Of a DNA stretch of 64,000 nucleotides, positions 34,748 to 43,678 are shown in pieces. The translations under genes and the position numbers were made by a program. The notes below the pieces were generated by a model. The model was given only the letters and a program-made list of their open reading frames with translations. It was not told the origin of the DNA and did no database searches. How positions within the stretch are numbered: the stretch's first letter is position 1; the number at the start of each line of letters is the position of its first letter. This DNA comes from Dryocola sp036489025 (lineage in GTDB: Bacteria; Pseudomonadota; Gammaproteobacteria; Enterobacterales; Enterobacteriaceae): positions 56,846-120,845 of the forward strand of contig DASXGN010000031.1 in the NCBI GenBank assembly GCA_036489025.1, written 5' to 3'.

Positions 34748-36051
34748 GATCTCTCCTTGAGCGCGGCAACGCGCAGGGTAACGGCGTTTTTGTGAGCGTC
34801 CAGCAGCTCGGCGGCGGCCAGCGTTTCAATCGTTTTGGCGAGGCTTGAGAACCCCTGCGGCGAGAGTTCCTGCACCGTCATGCGCTTCTGGAAATCGGCC
34901 AGGCCGAGGCTGGAGCAGGTCGCCGTATAACCGTAGGTCGGCAGCACGTGATTGGTGCCGGAGGCGTAATCCCCTGCGGACTCAGGGGACCAGTCGCCGA
35001 GGAAAACTGAACCCGCGCTGGTGATGCTCTCCACGAGTGAGCGAGCGTTACGAGTCTGAACGATCAGGTGTTCCGGGCCGTACCGGTTGGAGATCTCAAT
35101 GCACTGGTCCAGATCGCGGGCGACAATCAGACGGCTGCTTTCCAGCGCTTTGCGGGCTGTTTCTGCTCGCGGAAGCTGCGCCAGCTGTCTTTCTACCGCT
35201 TCGGCAACGGCCTGCGCCATTGAGCCGTCCGGCGTCAGCAAAATAACCTGCGAATCCGGGCCGTGTTCTGCCTGGGAAAGCAGGTCGGAGGCGACGAAAT
35301 CGGGCGTAGCGCCGCTGTCGGCAATGACCAGCACTTCAGAAGGGCCCGCAGGCATATCGATGGCGGCTCCGTCGAGGCGCTGGCTGACCTGGCGTTTAGC
35401 CTCGGTGACAAAAGCGTTGCCCGGCCCAAAAATTTTATCAACTTTAGGCAGGCTTTCGGTGCCGAGCGCCAGAGCTGCGATGGCCTGAGCGCCGCCGACC
35501 TGAAAGACATCCTGCACGCCGCACAGCTGCGCAGCATATAAAATTTCGTCGGCAATCGGCGGTGGGGAACACAGCACGACTTTTTTACAGCCGGCGATAC
35601 GCGCCGGCGTGGCGAGCATCAGCACGGTAGAAAATAATGGCGCGGAGCCGCCCGGAATATAAAGCCCGACGGAAGCAATTGGCCGGGTTACCTGCTGGCA
35701 GCGCACGCCCGGCATGGTTTCCACATCCACCGGCGCGAGCTGCTGCGCGAGGTGGAATTTTTCGATGTTGGCGACGGCAACGGCCATCGCTTCTTTAATC
35801 TCATCGCCCAGACGGGCAGCGGCGGCTGAGATTTCCCGCTCGGTAACTTTGAGCTGCTGAACTTCAGTCTTATCGAATTTGGCGCTGTATTCACGCAAAG
35901 CGGCGTCGCCGTTGGCCTTCACGTTATCAATAATCTCCGCCACTGTGCGGGTAATGCTTTCCGATGCGGAAATAGCCGGACGCATCAGCAGGGCGGCCTG
36001 CGTGGTTTTGTCGCACTCGTTCCAGTTAATCAGCGTGTTGAAGTTCGACAT
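34744..36051 (-). CDS. hisD: Histidinol dehydrogenase
   Basis: Zinc enzyme that oxidises histidinol to histidine in two NAD-dependent steps. 435 residues. YIPGGSAPLFSTVLMLATPA, GPGNAFVTEAKRQV, DMPAGPSEVLVIAD, SQAEHGPDSQ and NHVLPTYGYTATCSSLGLADF are all family signatures with the metal-binding Gln/His. It starts 4 bp after hisG. Confidence 0.98.
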   Translation of the reverse strand: MSNFNTLINWNECDKTTQAALLMRPAISASESITRTVAEIIDNVKANGDAALREYSAKFDKTEVQQLKVTEREISAAAARLGDEIKEAMAVAVANIEKFHLAQQLAPVDVETMPGVRCQQVTRPIASVGLYIPGGSAPLFSTVLMLATPARIAGCKKVVLCSPPPIADEILYAAQLCGVQDVFQVGGAQAIAALALGTESLPKVDKIFGPGNAFVTEAKRQVSQRLDGAAIDMPAGPSEVLVIADSGATPDFVASDLLSQAEHGPDSQVILLTPDGSMAQAVAEAVERQLAQLPRAETARKALESSRLIVARDLDQCIEISNRYGPEHLIVQTRNARSLVESITSAGSVFLGDWSPESAGDYASGTNHVLPTYGYTATCSSLGLADFQKRMTVQELSPQGFSSLAKTIETLAAAELLDAHKNAVTLRVAALKERS

Positions 36052-36055
36052 CGGC

Positions 36056-36955
36056 TTACTCCATCATCTTCTCAATTGGCAGCACCAGAATAGAGCTGGC
36101 ACCCAGCGCTTTCAGCTTCTCCATGGTTTCCCAGAACAGCGTTTCGCTGCTGACCATGTGCATGGCTACGCGCTGTTGATCGCCCGCCAGCGGCAGAATG
36201 GTTGGCCGTTCAGCGCCCGGCAGCAGGGCAACGATTTCATCCAGACGCTCGCTCGGCGCGTGCAGCATAATGTATTTCGATTCGCGGGCCTGAATCACGC
36301 CCTGGATGCGGGTCATCAGCCTGTCGATGAGCTGCTGTTTGGCGTCGGGCATGTCGCCGTCGCGCTGAATCAGGCAGGCTTTGGAGCGATAAATGACCTC
36401 GACTTCGCGCAGGCCGTTGGCTTCAAGCGTTGCGCCGGTGGAAACTAGATCGCAAATCGCGTCGGCCAGACCGGCACGCGGGGCGACTTCAACGGAGCCG
36501 TTCAGCAGGCAGGATTTAAACTGCACGCCTTTGCCGTCGAGGTAGCGCTTGAGCAGGTGTGGGTAAGAAGTGGCGATGCGTTTGTTGTTCAGACAGGCCG
36601 GGCCGTCCCACGGGTCGTCCACGGAAATGGCCAGCGAGAAGCGGCAGCCGCCGAAATCCAGGCGGCGCAGCGTGAAATAGCGCGGGTCTTCGCCCTGCGC
36701 GCGGCGGTTGAGCAGCTCTTCTTCCAGCACGTTCTCGCCGATGATGCCGAGGTCCACCACGCCGTCCATTACCAGACCCGGAATATCGTCGTCACGCACG
36801 CGCAGGATATCAATCGGCATATTCTCCGCCAGAGCAATCAGGCGCTGGGTGTGCAGGTTGATTTTTATGCCGCAGCGGGCCAGTAATTCGCGTGAGTCAT
36901 CGCTTAAACGGCCAGATTTCTGAATAGCTATGCGTAAACGGTTGTTGTCTAACAT
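36056..36955 (-). CDS. hisG: ATP phosphoribosyltransferase
   Basis: First, feedback-controlled step of histidine synthesis. 299 residues, the long form with a C-terminal regulatory domain, as in E. coli. RIAIQKSGRLSDDS near the N-terminus, DIVSTGATLEANGL (PRPP-binding loop) and the C-terminal ACT-like part (VALLPGAERPTILPLAGD) are visible. It lies 133 nt after the leader peptide, downstream of the attenuator. Confidence 0.98.
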   Translation of the reverse strand: MLDNNRLRIAIQKSGRLSDDSRELLARCGIKINLHTQRLIALAENMPIDILRVRDDDIPGLVMDGVVDLGIIGENVLEEELLNRRAQGEDPRYFTLRRLDFGGCRFSLAISVDDPWDGPACLNNKRIATSYPHLLKRYLDGKGVQFKSCLLNGSVEVAPRAGLADAICDLVSTGATLEANGLREVEVIYRSKACLIQRDGDMPDAKQQLIDRLMTRIQGVIQARESKYIMLHAPSERLDEIVALLPGAERPTILPLAGDQQRVAMHMVSSETLFWETMEKLKALGASSILVLPIEKMME

Positions 36956-36993
36956 TGGCGGTACCCCTTATCAATTCTTGTCTGACGCCCAAA

Positions 36994-37029
36994 AAAAAGC
37001 CCCCGGAAGAAATCTTCCGGGGGCTTTTT
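36994..37029 (-). terminator. Histidine operon attenuator
   Basis: On the minus strand a GC-rich stem (GCCCCCGGAAG against CTTCCGGGGGC) with a short A/T loop is followed by TTTTTTTT. It lies between hisL and hisG. Stalling of ribosomes at the leader His codons should prevent its formation. Confidence 0.95.
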
Positions 37030-37088
37030 CATACGTTCACGCACCGCTGGAAGATCTTTTCGTCTCCCAGCACACATCGCCTGAAAGA

Positions 37089-37139
37089 CTAGTCAGGATG
37101 ATGGTGATGATGGTGGTTTGCAGTTTGAACGCGTGTCAT
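37089..37139 (-). CDS. hisL: his operon leader peptide
   Basis: A 16-residue reading frame MTRVQTANHHHHHHPD with six consecutive His codons. E. coli has seven histidines in MTRVQFK-H7-PD, so residues 6-8 differ and one His is replaced by Asn. Its location 60 nt before the attenuator hairpin and after the his promoter identifies it. It senses charged tRNA-His by transcription attenuation. Confidence 0.96.
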   Translation of the reverse strand: MTRVQTANHHHHHHPD

Positions 37140-37177
37140 AAAATTCTCGTATGAATGATTATTCATGGTGTGCAAAT

Positions 37178-37207
37178 AACCTAAACCAGATGCGGCGTTG
37201 AGCGCAA
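37178..37207 (-). promoter_or_regulatory. his operon promoter
   Basis: Minus-strand -35 TTGCGC (37202-37207) and -10 TAGGTT (37178-37183) with an 18-bp spacer. The context GGTTTAGGTT matches the known E. coli his promoter, and it lies about 40 bp before hisL. Confidence 0.8.
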
Positions 37208-37337
37208 GAGCTTTTTTTCCCCACCGTTAATATTCTGTTTGGGCGCGCCAATTGTCAGTTCGTCCTTCGTGGCGTAGCCTTACTGGAGGGCCAACAAAGC
37301 AGGCCAGATGAATATGCTGCAGTCCAGGAGAGAAGGC

Positions 37338-38165
37338 ATGAAAAAGGTTGCGATAGTCGGGTTAGGGTGGTTAGGCATGCCGCTGGCGCTGTCATTGTCA
37401 GCGCGAGGCTGGCAGGTTGCCGGGAGCAAAACGACGCTCGATGGCGTTGAGGCAGCCCGCATGTGCGGCATTGACAGCTATCAGCTTCAGCTGATGCCGG
37501 AGCTGGTTTGCGACAGCGACGACCTGGACGCGCTGCTGAACGTTGATGCGTTAATCATCACTCTCCCTGCCCGGCGCACGGGTGAAGGCGACGATTTTTA
37601 CCTTCAGGCAGTGCAGGAAATCGTCGACAGCGCCCTGGCGCACGATATCCCGCGCATCATCTTTACCAGCTCGACCTCCGTTTACGGCGACGGCGAAGGA
37701 ACGGTGAAAGAGACTTCCGCTCTTGCACCCGTTACCGCCAGCGGCCGCGTGCTCAAAGAGCTTGAGCAGTGGCTGCACGACCTGCCCGGCACCTCCGTCG
37801 ATATTCTGCGTCTGGCAGGCCTTGTCGGGCCCGAACGCCATCCTGGACGTTTTCTTGCCGGGAAAGCTGACGTGGCCAACGGCGGCCACGGCGTAAATCT
37901 GGTCCATCTTGAAGACGTCATTTCGGCAATAACGCTCCTGTTGCAGGCCCCGAAGGGCGGACGCATCTATAATTTATGTGCGCCTGCCCATCCTACGCGC
38001 GAGGAGTTCTATTCGCAGATGGCCCGCCAGCTTGATTTGCCTGTCCCAACCTTCCGTATCCAGGAAAGCTCGGGCCACGGCAAGCTGGTGGACGGCAGCC
38101 GGATCTGCAATGAACTGGGGTTTGAATATCAGTACCCGAATCCGTTAGTAATGCCCATGCAGTAG
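37338..38165 (+). CDS. yeeZ: NAD(P)-binding protein YeeZ, SDR-like
   Basis: 275-residue Rossmann-fold protein of the NAD-dependent epimerase-like group; function not established. N-terminal VAIVGLGWLGMPLALSLSARG is the nucleotide-binding loop; FTSSTSVYGDGEGTVKET and LVHLEDVISAI are typical, but the usual Y-x3-K pair is not evident. ATG 37338 is preferred (MKKVAIVGLG; GGAGAG upstream), matching E. coli YeeZ length. It is divergent from the his operon and followed by yeeY, as in E. coli. Confidence 0.92.
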   Translation: MKKVAIVGLGWLGMPLALSLSARGWQVAGSKTTLDGVEAARMCGIDSYQLQLMPELVCDSDDLDALLNVDALIITLPARRTGEGDDFYLQAVQEIVDSALAHDIPRIIFTSSTSVYGDGEGTVKETSALAPVTASGRVLKELEQWLHDLPGTSVDILRLAGLVGPERHPGRFLAGKADVANGGHGVNLVHLEDVISAITLLLQAPKGGRIYNLCAPAHPTREEFYSQMARQLDLPVPTFRIQESSGHGKLVDGSRICNELGFEYQYPNPLVMPMQ

Positions 38166-38204
38166 CGCAGCAGATGGCATTGCTCGTGACCGTCGAGGAC
38201 GAGA

Positions 38205-39119
38205 ATGAAACCATTGCTGGATGTGCTGATTATCCTCGACACCCTTGATAAAGAAGGGAGCTTTGCCGCGGCGGCGACAAAGCTCTTTAAAACGCCTTCC
38301 GCGCTCAGCTACACCGTCCAAAAACTTGAAAACGACCTCAATATTCAGATTCTCGATCGCACCGGCCACCGCGCTCGTTTTACGCGAACGGGCCAGCTTT
38401 TGCTGGAAAAAGGACGCGAAGTGCTGCATACCGTGCGCGAACTTGAACAGCAGGCGATCAAGCTTCACCAGGGCTGGGAGAACGAGCTGGTGATTGGCGT
38501 CGACGATTCTTTCCCCTTTTCGCTGCTGACGCCGCTGATTGAAGCTTTCTACAAAAGTTATGGCGTGACGCGCCTGAAGTTTATCAATGGCGTGCTGGGC
38601 GGCTCGTGGGAGGCGCTGACGGAAGGGCGGGCCGATATTATCGTCGGTGCGATGAGCGATCCGCCTTCGCTAAGCGGATTTGGCTTTACGCTGCTCGGAC
38701 AGCTCGAAATCGTTTTTGCCGTCGCTCCGCATCACCCGCTCGCCGAGGCGGAAGAGCCTTTAACGCGCAGGCTCATCAAGCGAAGCCGGGCCGTCGTCGT
38801 GGGCGACACTTCCCGCTTAGAACCCTCCCGCTCGATGCATTTGCTTGAAGATCAGGATGCCATCACCGTTTTCGATTTTAAAACCAAGCTGGAGCTGCAA
38901 ATCAGCGGCATCGGCTGCGGCTACGTGCCGCGCTTTATGGCGCAGCGCTTTATTGAAAGCGGCGTGCTGATTGAGAAACAGGTCGTCTCCCACGTGCCGT
39001 TTGTGCCGGTCTGGATCGGCTGGAATGAGCAAACCGCCGGGCTTGCCAGCGAGTGGTGGCGGGAGCAAATTGTCAGCAGCCCGGAAATCGCCAACGTCTA
39101 CGGCAGCCCGGCAAAATAA
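38205..39119 (+). CDS. yeeY: LysR-type regulator YeeY
   Basis: 304-residue LysR regulator. The N-terminal winged helix (VLIILDTLDKEGSFAAAATKLFKTPSALSYTVQKLE) is followed by a periplasmic-binding-like effector domain (ELVIGVDDSFPFSLLTPLIEAF). Strong resemblance to E. coli YeeY. Target genes unknown; in this genome it lies next to an aminotransferase gene and the putrescine importer gene plaP. Confidence 0.92.
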   Translation: MKPLLDVLIILDTLDKEGSFAAAATKLFKTPSALSYTVQKLENDLNIQILDRTGHRARFTRTGQLLLEKGREVLHTVRELEQQAIKLHQGWENELVIGVDDSFPFSLLTPLIEAFYKSYGVTRLKFINGVLGGSWEALTEGRADIIVGAMSDPPSLSGFGFTLLGQLEIVFAVAPHHPLAEAEEPLTRRLIKRSRAVVVGDTSRLEPSRSMHLLEDQDAITVFDFKTKLELQISGIGCGYVPRFMAQRFIESGVLIEKQVVSHVPFVPVWIGWNEQTAGLASEWWREQIVSSPEIANVYGSPAK

Positions 39120-39258
39120 TACTTCCGGGTGAGTGGCAGACCCCTGGCGCCACATCTATTGTTTAAAGTGGATCGATATTTCTTCTGAATATGTCTTCGC
39201 GTTTAAACTTTCGCCCCTGCGTTGTTTTGCAGAGGTTTTTTGTGCGCAAGGAGTCCGT

Positions 39259-40557
39259 ATGAAGCAAAGCAATCAGCAGTGGCAGTCGCGGCGCGAGCAG
39301 GCCGTTCCTCACGGCGTGGGCAACTCGCTGCAGGTCTATATCGAGAAAGCAAAGAACGCTGAGCTGTGGGATGTGGAGGGCAAACGCTACATCGATTTTG
39401 CCTCCGGCATTGCCGTTTTGAACACCGGTCACAATCATCCAGCGGTGATTGATGCGGTCCGCAATCAGCTTGAACACTTCACTCATCCCTGTTTCCAGGT
39501 CACGCCTTACGGTAACTACATTGAGCTGGCCGAGCGACTGAACAAGCTTGTCCCCATCAGCGAGCCGTGCCAGACGCTTTTTTTAACCACCGGCGCAGAG
39601 GCCGTAGAAAACGCCATCAAAGTTGCACGAATTGCCACCGGCCGTTCGGCGGTGATTGCTTTCCGCGGCGCGTTTCACGGGCGTACGCTGCTTGGCATGG
39701 CGCTGACGGGCAAGGTTCAGCCCTATAAAAAAGGTTACGGGCCTTTCCCGGCAGGCATCTATCATGCGCCTTATCCGGCTGCCTATCTGGGCGTGACGGA
39801 TACTCAGGCGCTGGCTTCGCTGGCGGGGATCTTTGCGGCTGATGTTGCGCCGGATGAAGTCGCGGCGATTATTATCGAGCCGGTGCAGGGCGAGGGCGGT
39901 TTTTACGCGGCCTCGCCGCAGTTTATGAAGCAGCTGCGCGCGCTGTGCGACAAGCACGGCATCGTGCTGATTGCCGATGAAATCCAGAGCGGATTCTGCC
40001 GCACCGGTAAAACCTTCGCCATTGAGCACAGCGGCGTCGAGCCGGATCTGGTCACCATGGCGAAAAGCCTGGCCGGCGGCTTCCCGCTCTCGGCGCTGGT
40101 GGGGAAAAAATCACTCTTTGACAAAGCGCTGCCGGGGGGACTGGGCGGAACCTATGCGGGTTCACCGGTAGCCATTGCGGCGGCGATGGCGGTGACGGAC
40201 GTCATAGAGAAGGAGCGGCTGAACGAAAAAGCTCAGGCTATCGGCGAGCAAATCACCCGTCATTTGCAGCAGCTTGCCGAGCAGTTTGACTGCATCGGCG
40301 ACGTGCGCGGCTACGGGGCGATGATTGCGATGGAGCTGGTAGAAAACCGCGATAGCCACCGGCCTGACAAGGAGCTCACCACCGCGCTGGTGCAGGAAGC
40401 GGGCCGTCAGGGGCTGGTTCTGCTCTCCTGCGGCGTGCGCGGAAACGTCATTCGTTTTTTAGTCCCGCTCACCGCTGAAAAAGAAATTGTTAATGAAGGC
40501 CTCAACATCTTGTCATCCTCCCTCCAAATGGTGCAAAATACGCGCCCTGCAAAATGA
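39259..40557 (+). CDS. 4-aminobutyrate aminotransferase family protein
   Basis: Class III PLP aminotransferase of 432 residues, closest by eye to PuuE/GabT. FASGIAVLNTGHNHP, TGAEAVENAIKVAR, FHGRTLLGMALTGK, EPVQGEGGFY, IADEIQSGFCRTG and the PLP lysine Lys269 in MAKSLAGGFPLS are intact. Likely reaction: GABA plus 2-oxoglutarate to succinate semialdehyde plus glutamate. ATG 39259 has AAGGAG upstream. The neighbour plaP imports putrescine, whose breakdown yields GABA, so a link to polyamine use is plausible. E. coli lacks a gene at this place. PuuE versus GabT cannot be decided, so no symbol is given. Confidence 0.85.
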   Translation: MKQSNQQWQSRREQAVPHGVGNSLQVYIEKAKNAELWDVEGKRYIDFASGIAVLNTGHNHPAVIDAVRNQLEHFTHPCFQVTPYGNYIELAERLNKLVPISEPCQTLFLTTGAEAVENAIKVARIATGRSAVIAFRGAFHGRTLLGMALTGKVQPYKKGYGPFPAGIYHAPYPAAYLGVTDTQALASLAGIFAADVAPDEVAAIIIEPVQGEGGFYAASPQFMKQLRALCDKHGIVLIADEIQSGFCRTGKTFAIEHSGVEPDLVTMAKSLAGGFPLSALVGKKSLFDKALPGGLGGTYAGSPVAIAAAMAVTDVIEKERLNEKAQAIGEQITRHLQQLAEQFDCIGDVRGYGAMIAMELVENRDSHRPDKELTTALVQEAGRQGLVLLSCGVRGNVIRFLVPLTAEKEIVNEGLNILSSSLQMVQNTRPAK

Positions 40558-40562
40558 GAAAC

Positions 40563-40596
40563 ATAACCGACGTTAAGAGCGTCGGTTATTTTTTTG
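40563..40596 (+). terminator. Terminator after the aminotransferase gene
   Basis: ATAACCGACG (40563-40572) and CGTCGGTTAT (40580-40589) around a 7-nt loop, followed by TTTTTTT. It starts 6 nt after the stop codon and separates this gene from plaP. Confidence 0.92.
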
Positions 40597-40760
40597 CAAT
40601 CGAATTAGTCACTGGCATTTTTGCCAAAAAAAAACCAAGAGGCCGGGCTTCGTACCGGATAGATACTAGCTTTTAAAAAACGACAGTCGTGTCGCCGAGG
40701 AAAACAAGATGGGGCAATCTTTTGCTTTTGCGCAGGCATTCGCCGTTTGGGGAATCAACC

Positions 40761-42125
40761 ATGTCGCTTAACGTCACCGCAGGTGCAAATTCACGCCCAG
40801 GGTTGCGTAAAACTCTGACGCTGGTTCCGGTTGTAATGATGGGCCTTGCCTATATGCAGCCAATGACCTTGTTTGATACTTTCGGCATTGTTTCCGGCCT
40901 GACCGACGGTCATGTTCCGACAGCATACGCCTTCGCGCTGGTGGCCATTCTGTTCACCGCGTTGAGCTATGGAAAGCTGGTAAAACGCTTCCCATCCGCC
41001 GGCTCAGCCTATACCTACGCCCAGAAATCATTTAACCCGTTCATCGGTTTTATGGTGGGCTGGTCTTCTCTGCTCGATTACCTGTTCGCGCCGATGATCA
41101 ACATCCTGCTGGCGAAAATCTACTTTGAAGCGCTGGTGCCCGGCATCCCGTCGTGGATTTTCGTGATCGTGCTGGTTGGCTTTATGACCGTTTCCAACCT
41201 GCGCAGCGTGAAAACCGTGGCGAACTTCAACAGCGTCATCGTGGTCATGCAAATCATCCTGATTGCCGTAATTATGGGCATGGTGGTTTCTGGTATTGCG
41301 GGCGGTGAAGGTGCGGCAACGTTAAGCAGCACGAAGCCATTCTGGTCTGAGAACGCCCACGTGGTGCCGATGATTACCGGCGCAACCATCCTGTGCTTCT
41401 CCTTTACCGGCTTTGACGGCATCAGCAACCTGTCGGAAGAAACCAAAGATGCAGAGCGTGTTATTCCGCGTGCCATCTTCCTGACCGCGCTGATTGGCGG
41501 CCTGATCTTTATCGTCTCCACCTACTTCCTGCAGCTTTACTTCCCGGACATTTCGCGCTTCAAAGATCCTGACGCGTCCCAGCCGGAAATCATGCTGTAC
41601 GTGGCCGGTAAAGCCTTCCAGGTCGGCGCACTGATCTTCTCCACCATCACCGTGCTGGCTTCCGGTATGGCGGCGCACACCGGCGTATCCCGCCTGATGT
41701 ACGTGATGGGTCGCGACGGCGTATTCCCGAACCGCTTCTTCGGCTATATCCATCCGAAATGGCGTACTCCGGCGCTGAACGTGCTGCTGGTAGGGGCAAT
41801 TGCGCTGATGGCCATCGACTTTGACCTGGTAACCGCTACGGCGCTGATTAACTTTGGTGCGCTGGTGGCCTTCACCTTCGTTAACCTGTCGGTGATCTCT
41901 CAGTTCTGGATCCGCGAGAAGCGCAACAAGTCGTTCAAAGAGCACATCAACTACCTGGTGCTGCCGATTTGCGGCGCGCTGACCGTAGGTGCCCTGTGGA
42001 TTAACCTGGAAGAGAGCTCAATGATTCTGGGCCTGATCTGGGGCGGTATTGGTCTGGTGTATGTGGCCTGCGTAACCCGCAGCTTCCGCAACCCGGTGCC
42101 TCAGTACAACGAAGATGTTGCGTAA
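40761..42125 (+). CDS. plaP: Low-affinity putrescine importer PlaP
   Basis: APC-family amino acid/polyamine transporter with 12 expected membrane segments, 454 residues. KTLTLVPVVMMGLAYMQPMTLFDTFGIVSGLTDGHVPTAYAF is nearly the E. coli PlaP (YeeF) N-terminus; SFTGFDGISNLSEETKDAERVIPRAI is the conserved family loop. I start at ATG 40761 (MSLNVTAG); a GTG 72 bp upstream in frame is open but not conserved. A 200-bp leader precedes it after the upstream terminator. Confidence 0.94.
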   Translation: MSLNVTAGANSRPGLRKTLTLVPVVMMGLAYMQPMTLFDTFGIVSGLTDGHVPTAYAFALVAILFTALSYGKLVKRFPSAGSAYTYAQKSFNPFIGFMVGWSSLLDYLFAPMINILLAKIYFEALVPGIPSWIFVIVLVGFMTVSNLRSVKTVANFNSVIVVMQIILIAVIMGMVVSGIAGGEGAATLSSTKPFWSENAHVVPMITGATILCFSFTGFDGISNLSEETKDAERVIPRAIFLTALIGGLIFIVSTYFLQLYFPDISRFKDPDASQPEIMLYVAGKAFQVGALIFSTITVLASGMAAHTGVSRLMYVMGRDGVFPNRFFGYIHPKWRTPALNVLLVGAIALMAIDFDLVTATALINFGALVAFTFVNLSVISQFWIREKRNKSFKEHINYLVLPICGALTVGALWINLEESSMILGLIWGGIGLVYVACVTRSFRNPVPQYNEDVA

Positions 42126-42139
42126 CATCACGCAGAAAT

Positions 42140-42168
42140 AAAAATGGCTCCCGCGGGAGCCATTTTTT
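42140..42168. terminator. Bidirectional terminator between plaP and sbcB
   Basis: AAAATGGCTCCC and GGGAGCCATTTT form a near-perfect palindrome around CG, with T-run on + and A-run (T-run on -) before it. It serves the convergent plaP and sbcB. Confidence 0.92.
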
Positions 42169-42174
42169 TTGCCT

Positions 42175-43614
42175 TTAGTTCACCAGAAACTGAGCGTATT
42201 CGAACAGCGCTTTGAGCAGCGCGGTCTTCTCCTTATCGTCTTCATGCTGGTTGTACAACGCTTCAAGCTCCAGGGCGTAAGCCTGGAGCGCGTCCTGGGA
42301 CAGCACTTCCTGGCGGTGCGCCAGCCAGCGCTGCTGCTCTGCCTCGTCCAGCGTGCCGGGGAAGTTGCGCGCCCGGTAGTTGAACAGCAGTTTCTCGATG
42401 CGTTTATCGACAAAGGAAATATCCAGCGCGGGCAGGTTTTGCGGATCGGTTTGCAAAATTATCCGCATCGCGGCGCGGTCTGCGTCGCTGAAGAAACCGT
42501 TATAAATCTGTGCGTCGACGTTGTCCGACGGCACAAACGGCTCCGCTTCGGCGAAGATCGCCACCGCTTTTTCGCGCAGCCCAGGATGTTCGCGCAGGAC
42601 CTTCAGATTCTCCAGACACTGCTGGCGATTAATGCCTAAACGCTCGGCGTCTTCCGGGCGCAGCGTGTTGGCTACCGCCAGCACCGGGCATTTATTGAGG
42701 TGCACAAGCTTAACCGGCACCGCCGACGCGTCCCCCAAAGAGGCTTTAGGCGTATATAAACGCTCGCGAAGCGCGTCGGCATCCAGCTCCAGCAGCGGCG
42801 TCATATCTCCGGCGAGATCGACCATAATAACCGCGTTGCGGTTTTCCGGGTGCCAGGCCAGCGGAGCAATCCAGCTGGTGTTGCCGCGCCATGCGCCGAA
42901 CATGCCGGAAACGTGCACCAGCGGCTTCATCTGCGGGATATCAATCAGCGTGGTGAGCTTTTGCTTTGAACGATGGCTGAAGAGATAGTCGAACAGGCGC
43001 GGCTGGCGAGTTTTCACTAATTGCGCCATGGCGATGGTGGCGTACACGTCGGACATCGCGTCGTGGGCGTTGGCGTGCTCAATGCCGTTGGCTTTCGTTA
43101 AATGCTCCAGGCGGAAGCTCGGCAGGCCATCTTCGTTTTCAGGCCAGACAATGCCCTCCGGGCGCAGGGCGTAGCAGGCGCGCATCACGTCGAGCAGATC
43201 CCAGCGTGAGTTGTCGTTCTGCCAGCTCCAGGCGTACGGATCGTAAAAGTTGCGATAAAAAATATTGCGGGTGACTTCATCATCGAAGCGCACATTGTTG
43301 TAACCCACCACGCAGGTTTTCGGCAAGGTGAAAATGTCGTGAATACGTTTGGCAAATGCCGCTTCGTTTTCGCCGCGCGCCAGCGCCTGCTGGGGCGTAA
43401 TGCCGGTGATCATGACCGCTTCCGGCTGGGGCAGATAGTCATCTGCAGGCTTGCAGTAAAAGACCTCCGGCTCACCAATAACGTTGAACCGATCGTCGGT
43501 GCGGATGGCGGCAAACTGGGCGGGACGGTCGAGCGACGGGCTCTTGCCGAAGGTTTCATAGTCATGAAACAGGAATGTGGGCAGCGCTGCGGTTTCAGAC
43601 ACGGAAGTTACCAT
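42175..43614 (-). CDS. sbcB: Exodeoxyribonuclease I
   Basis: Processive 3'-5' single-strand DNA exonuclease used in recombination and mismatch repair. 479 residues with the start at ATG 43614 (MVTSVSETAALPTFLF). The DEDD exonuclease domain shows FLFHDYETFG (Asp18, Glu20) and HNAHDAMSDVYAT-like NAHDAMSDVYA, followed by the SH3-like and helical domains (KCPVLAVANTLRPEDAERLGI, NYRARNFPGTLD). Matches E. coli ExoI along its length. An upstream in-frame extension is not conserved. Confidence 0.95.
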   Translation of the reverse strand: MVTSVSETAALPTFLFHDYETFGKSPSLDRPAQFAAIRTDDRFNVIGEPEVFYCKPADDYLPQPEAVMITGITPQQALARGENEAAFAKRIHDIFTLPKTCVVGYNNVRFDDEVTRNIFYRNFYDPYAWSWQNDNSRWDLLDVMRACYALRPEGIVWPENEDGLPSFRLEHLTKANGIEHANAHDAMSDVYATIAMAQLVKTRQPRLFDYLFSHRSKQKLTTLIDIPQMKPLVHVSGMFGAWRGNTSWIAPLAWHPENRNAVIMVDLAGDMTPLLELDADALRERLYTPKASLGDASAVPVKLVHLNKCPVLAVANTLRPEDAERLGINRQQCLENLKVLREHPGLREKAVAIFAEAEPFVPSDNVDAQIYNGFFSDADRAAMRIILQTDPQNLPALDISFVDKRIEKLLFNYRARNFPGTLDEAEQQRWLAHRQEVLSQDALQAYALELEALYNQHEDDKEKTALLKALFEYAQFLVN

Positions 43615-43678
43615 TAAGCTGATGAAAGTCTGGCTCAATGGTAACTCATTTGGCAGGGCATCAGAAGAAGGCTGGCGT

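Noticed and set aside
40613..40626. TGGCA-TTTT-TGCCA palindrome before plaP as a terminator
   Set aside because: The stem is only 5 bp, the A-run is on the wrong side for the + strand, and a strong terminator already lies just upstream.
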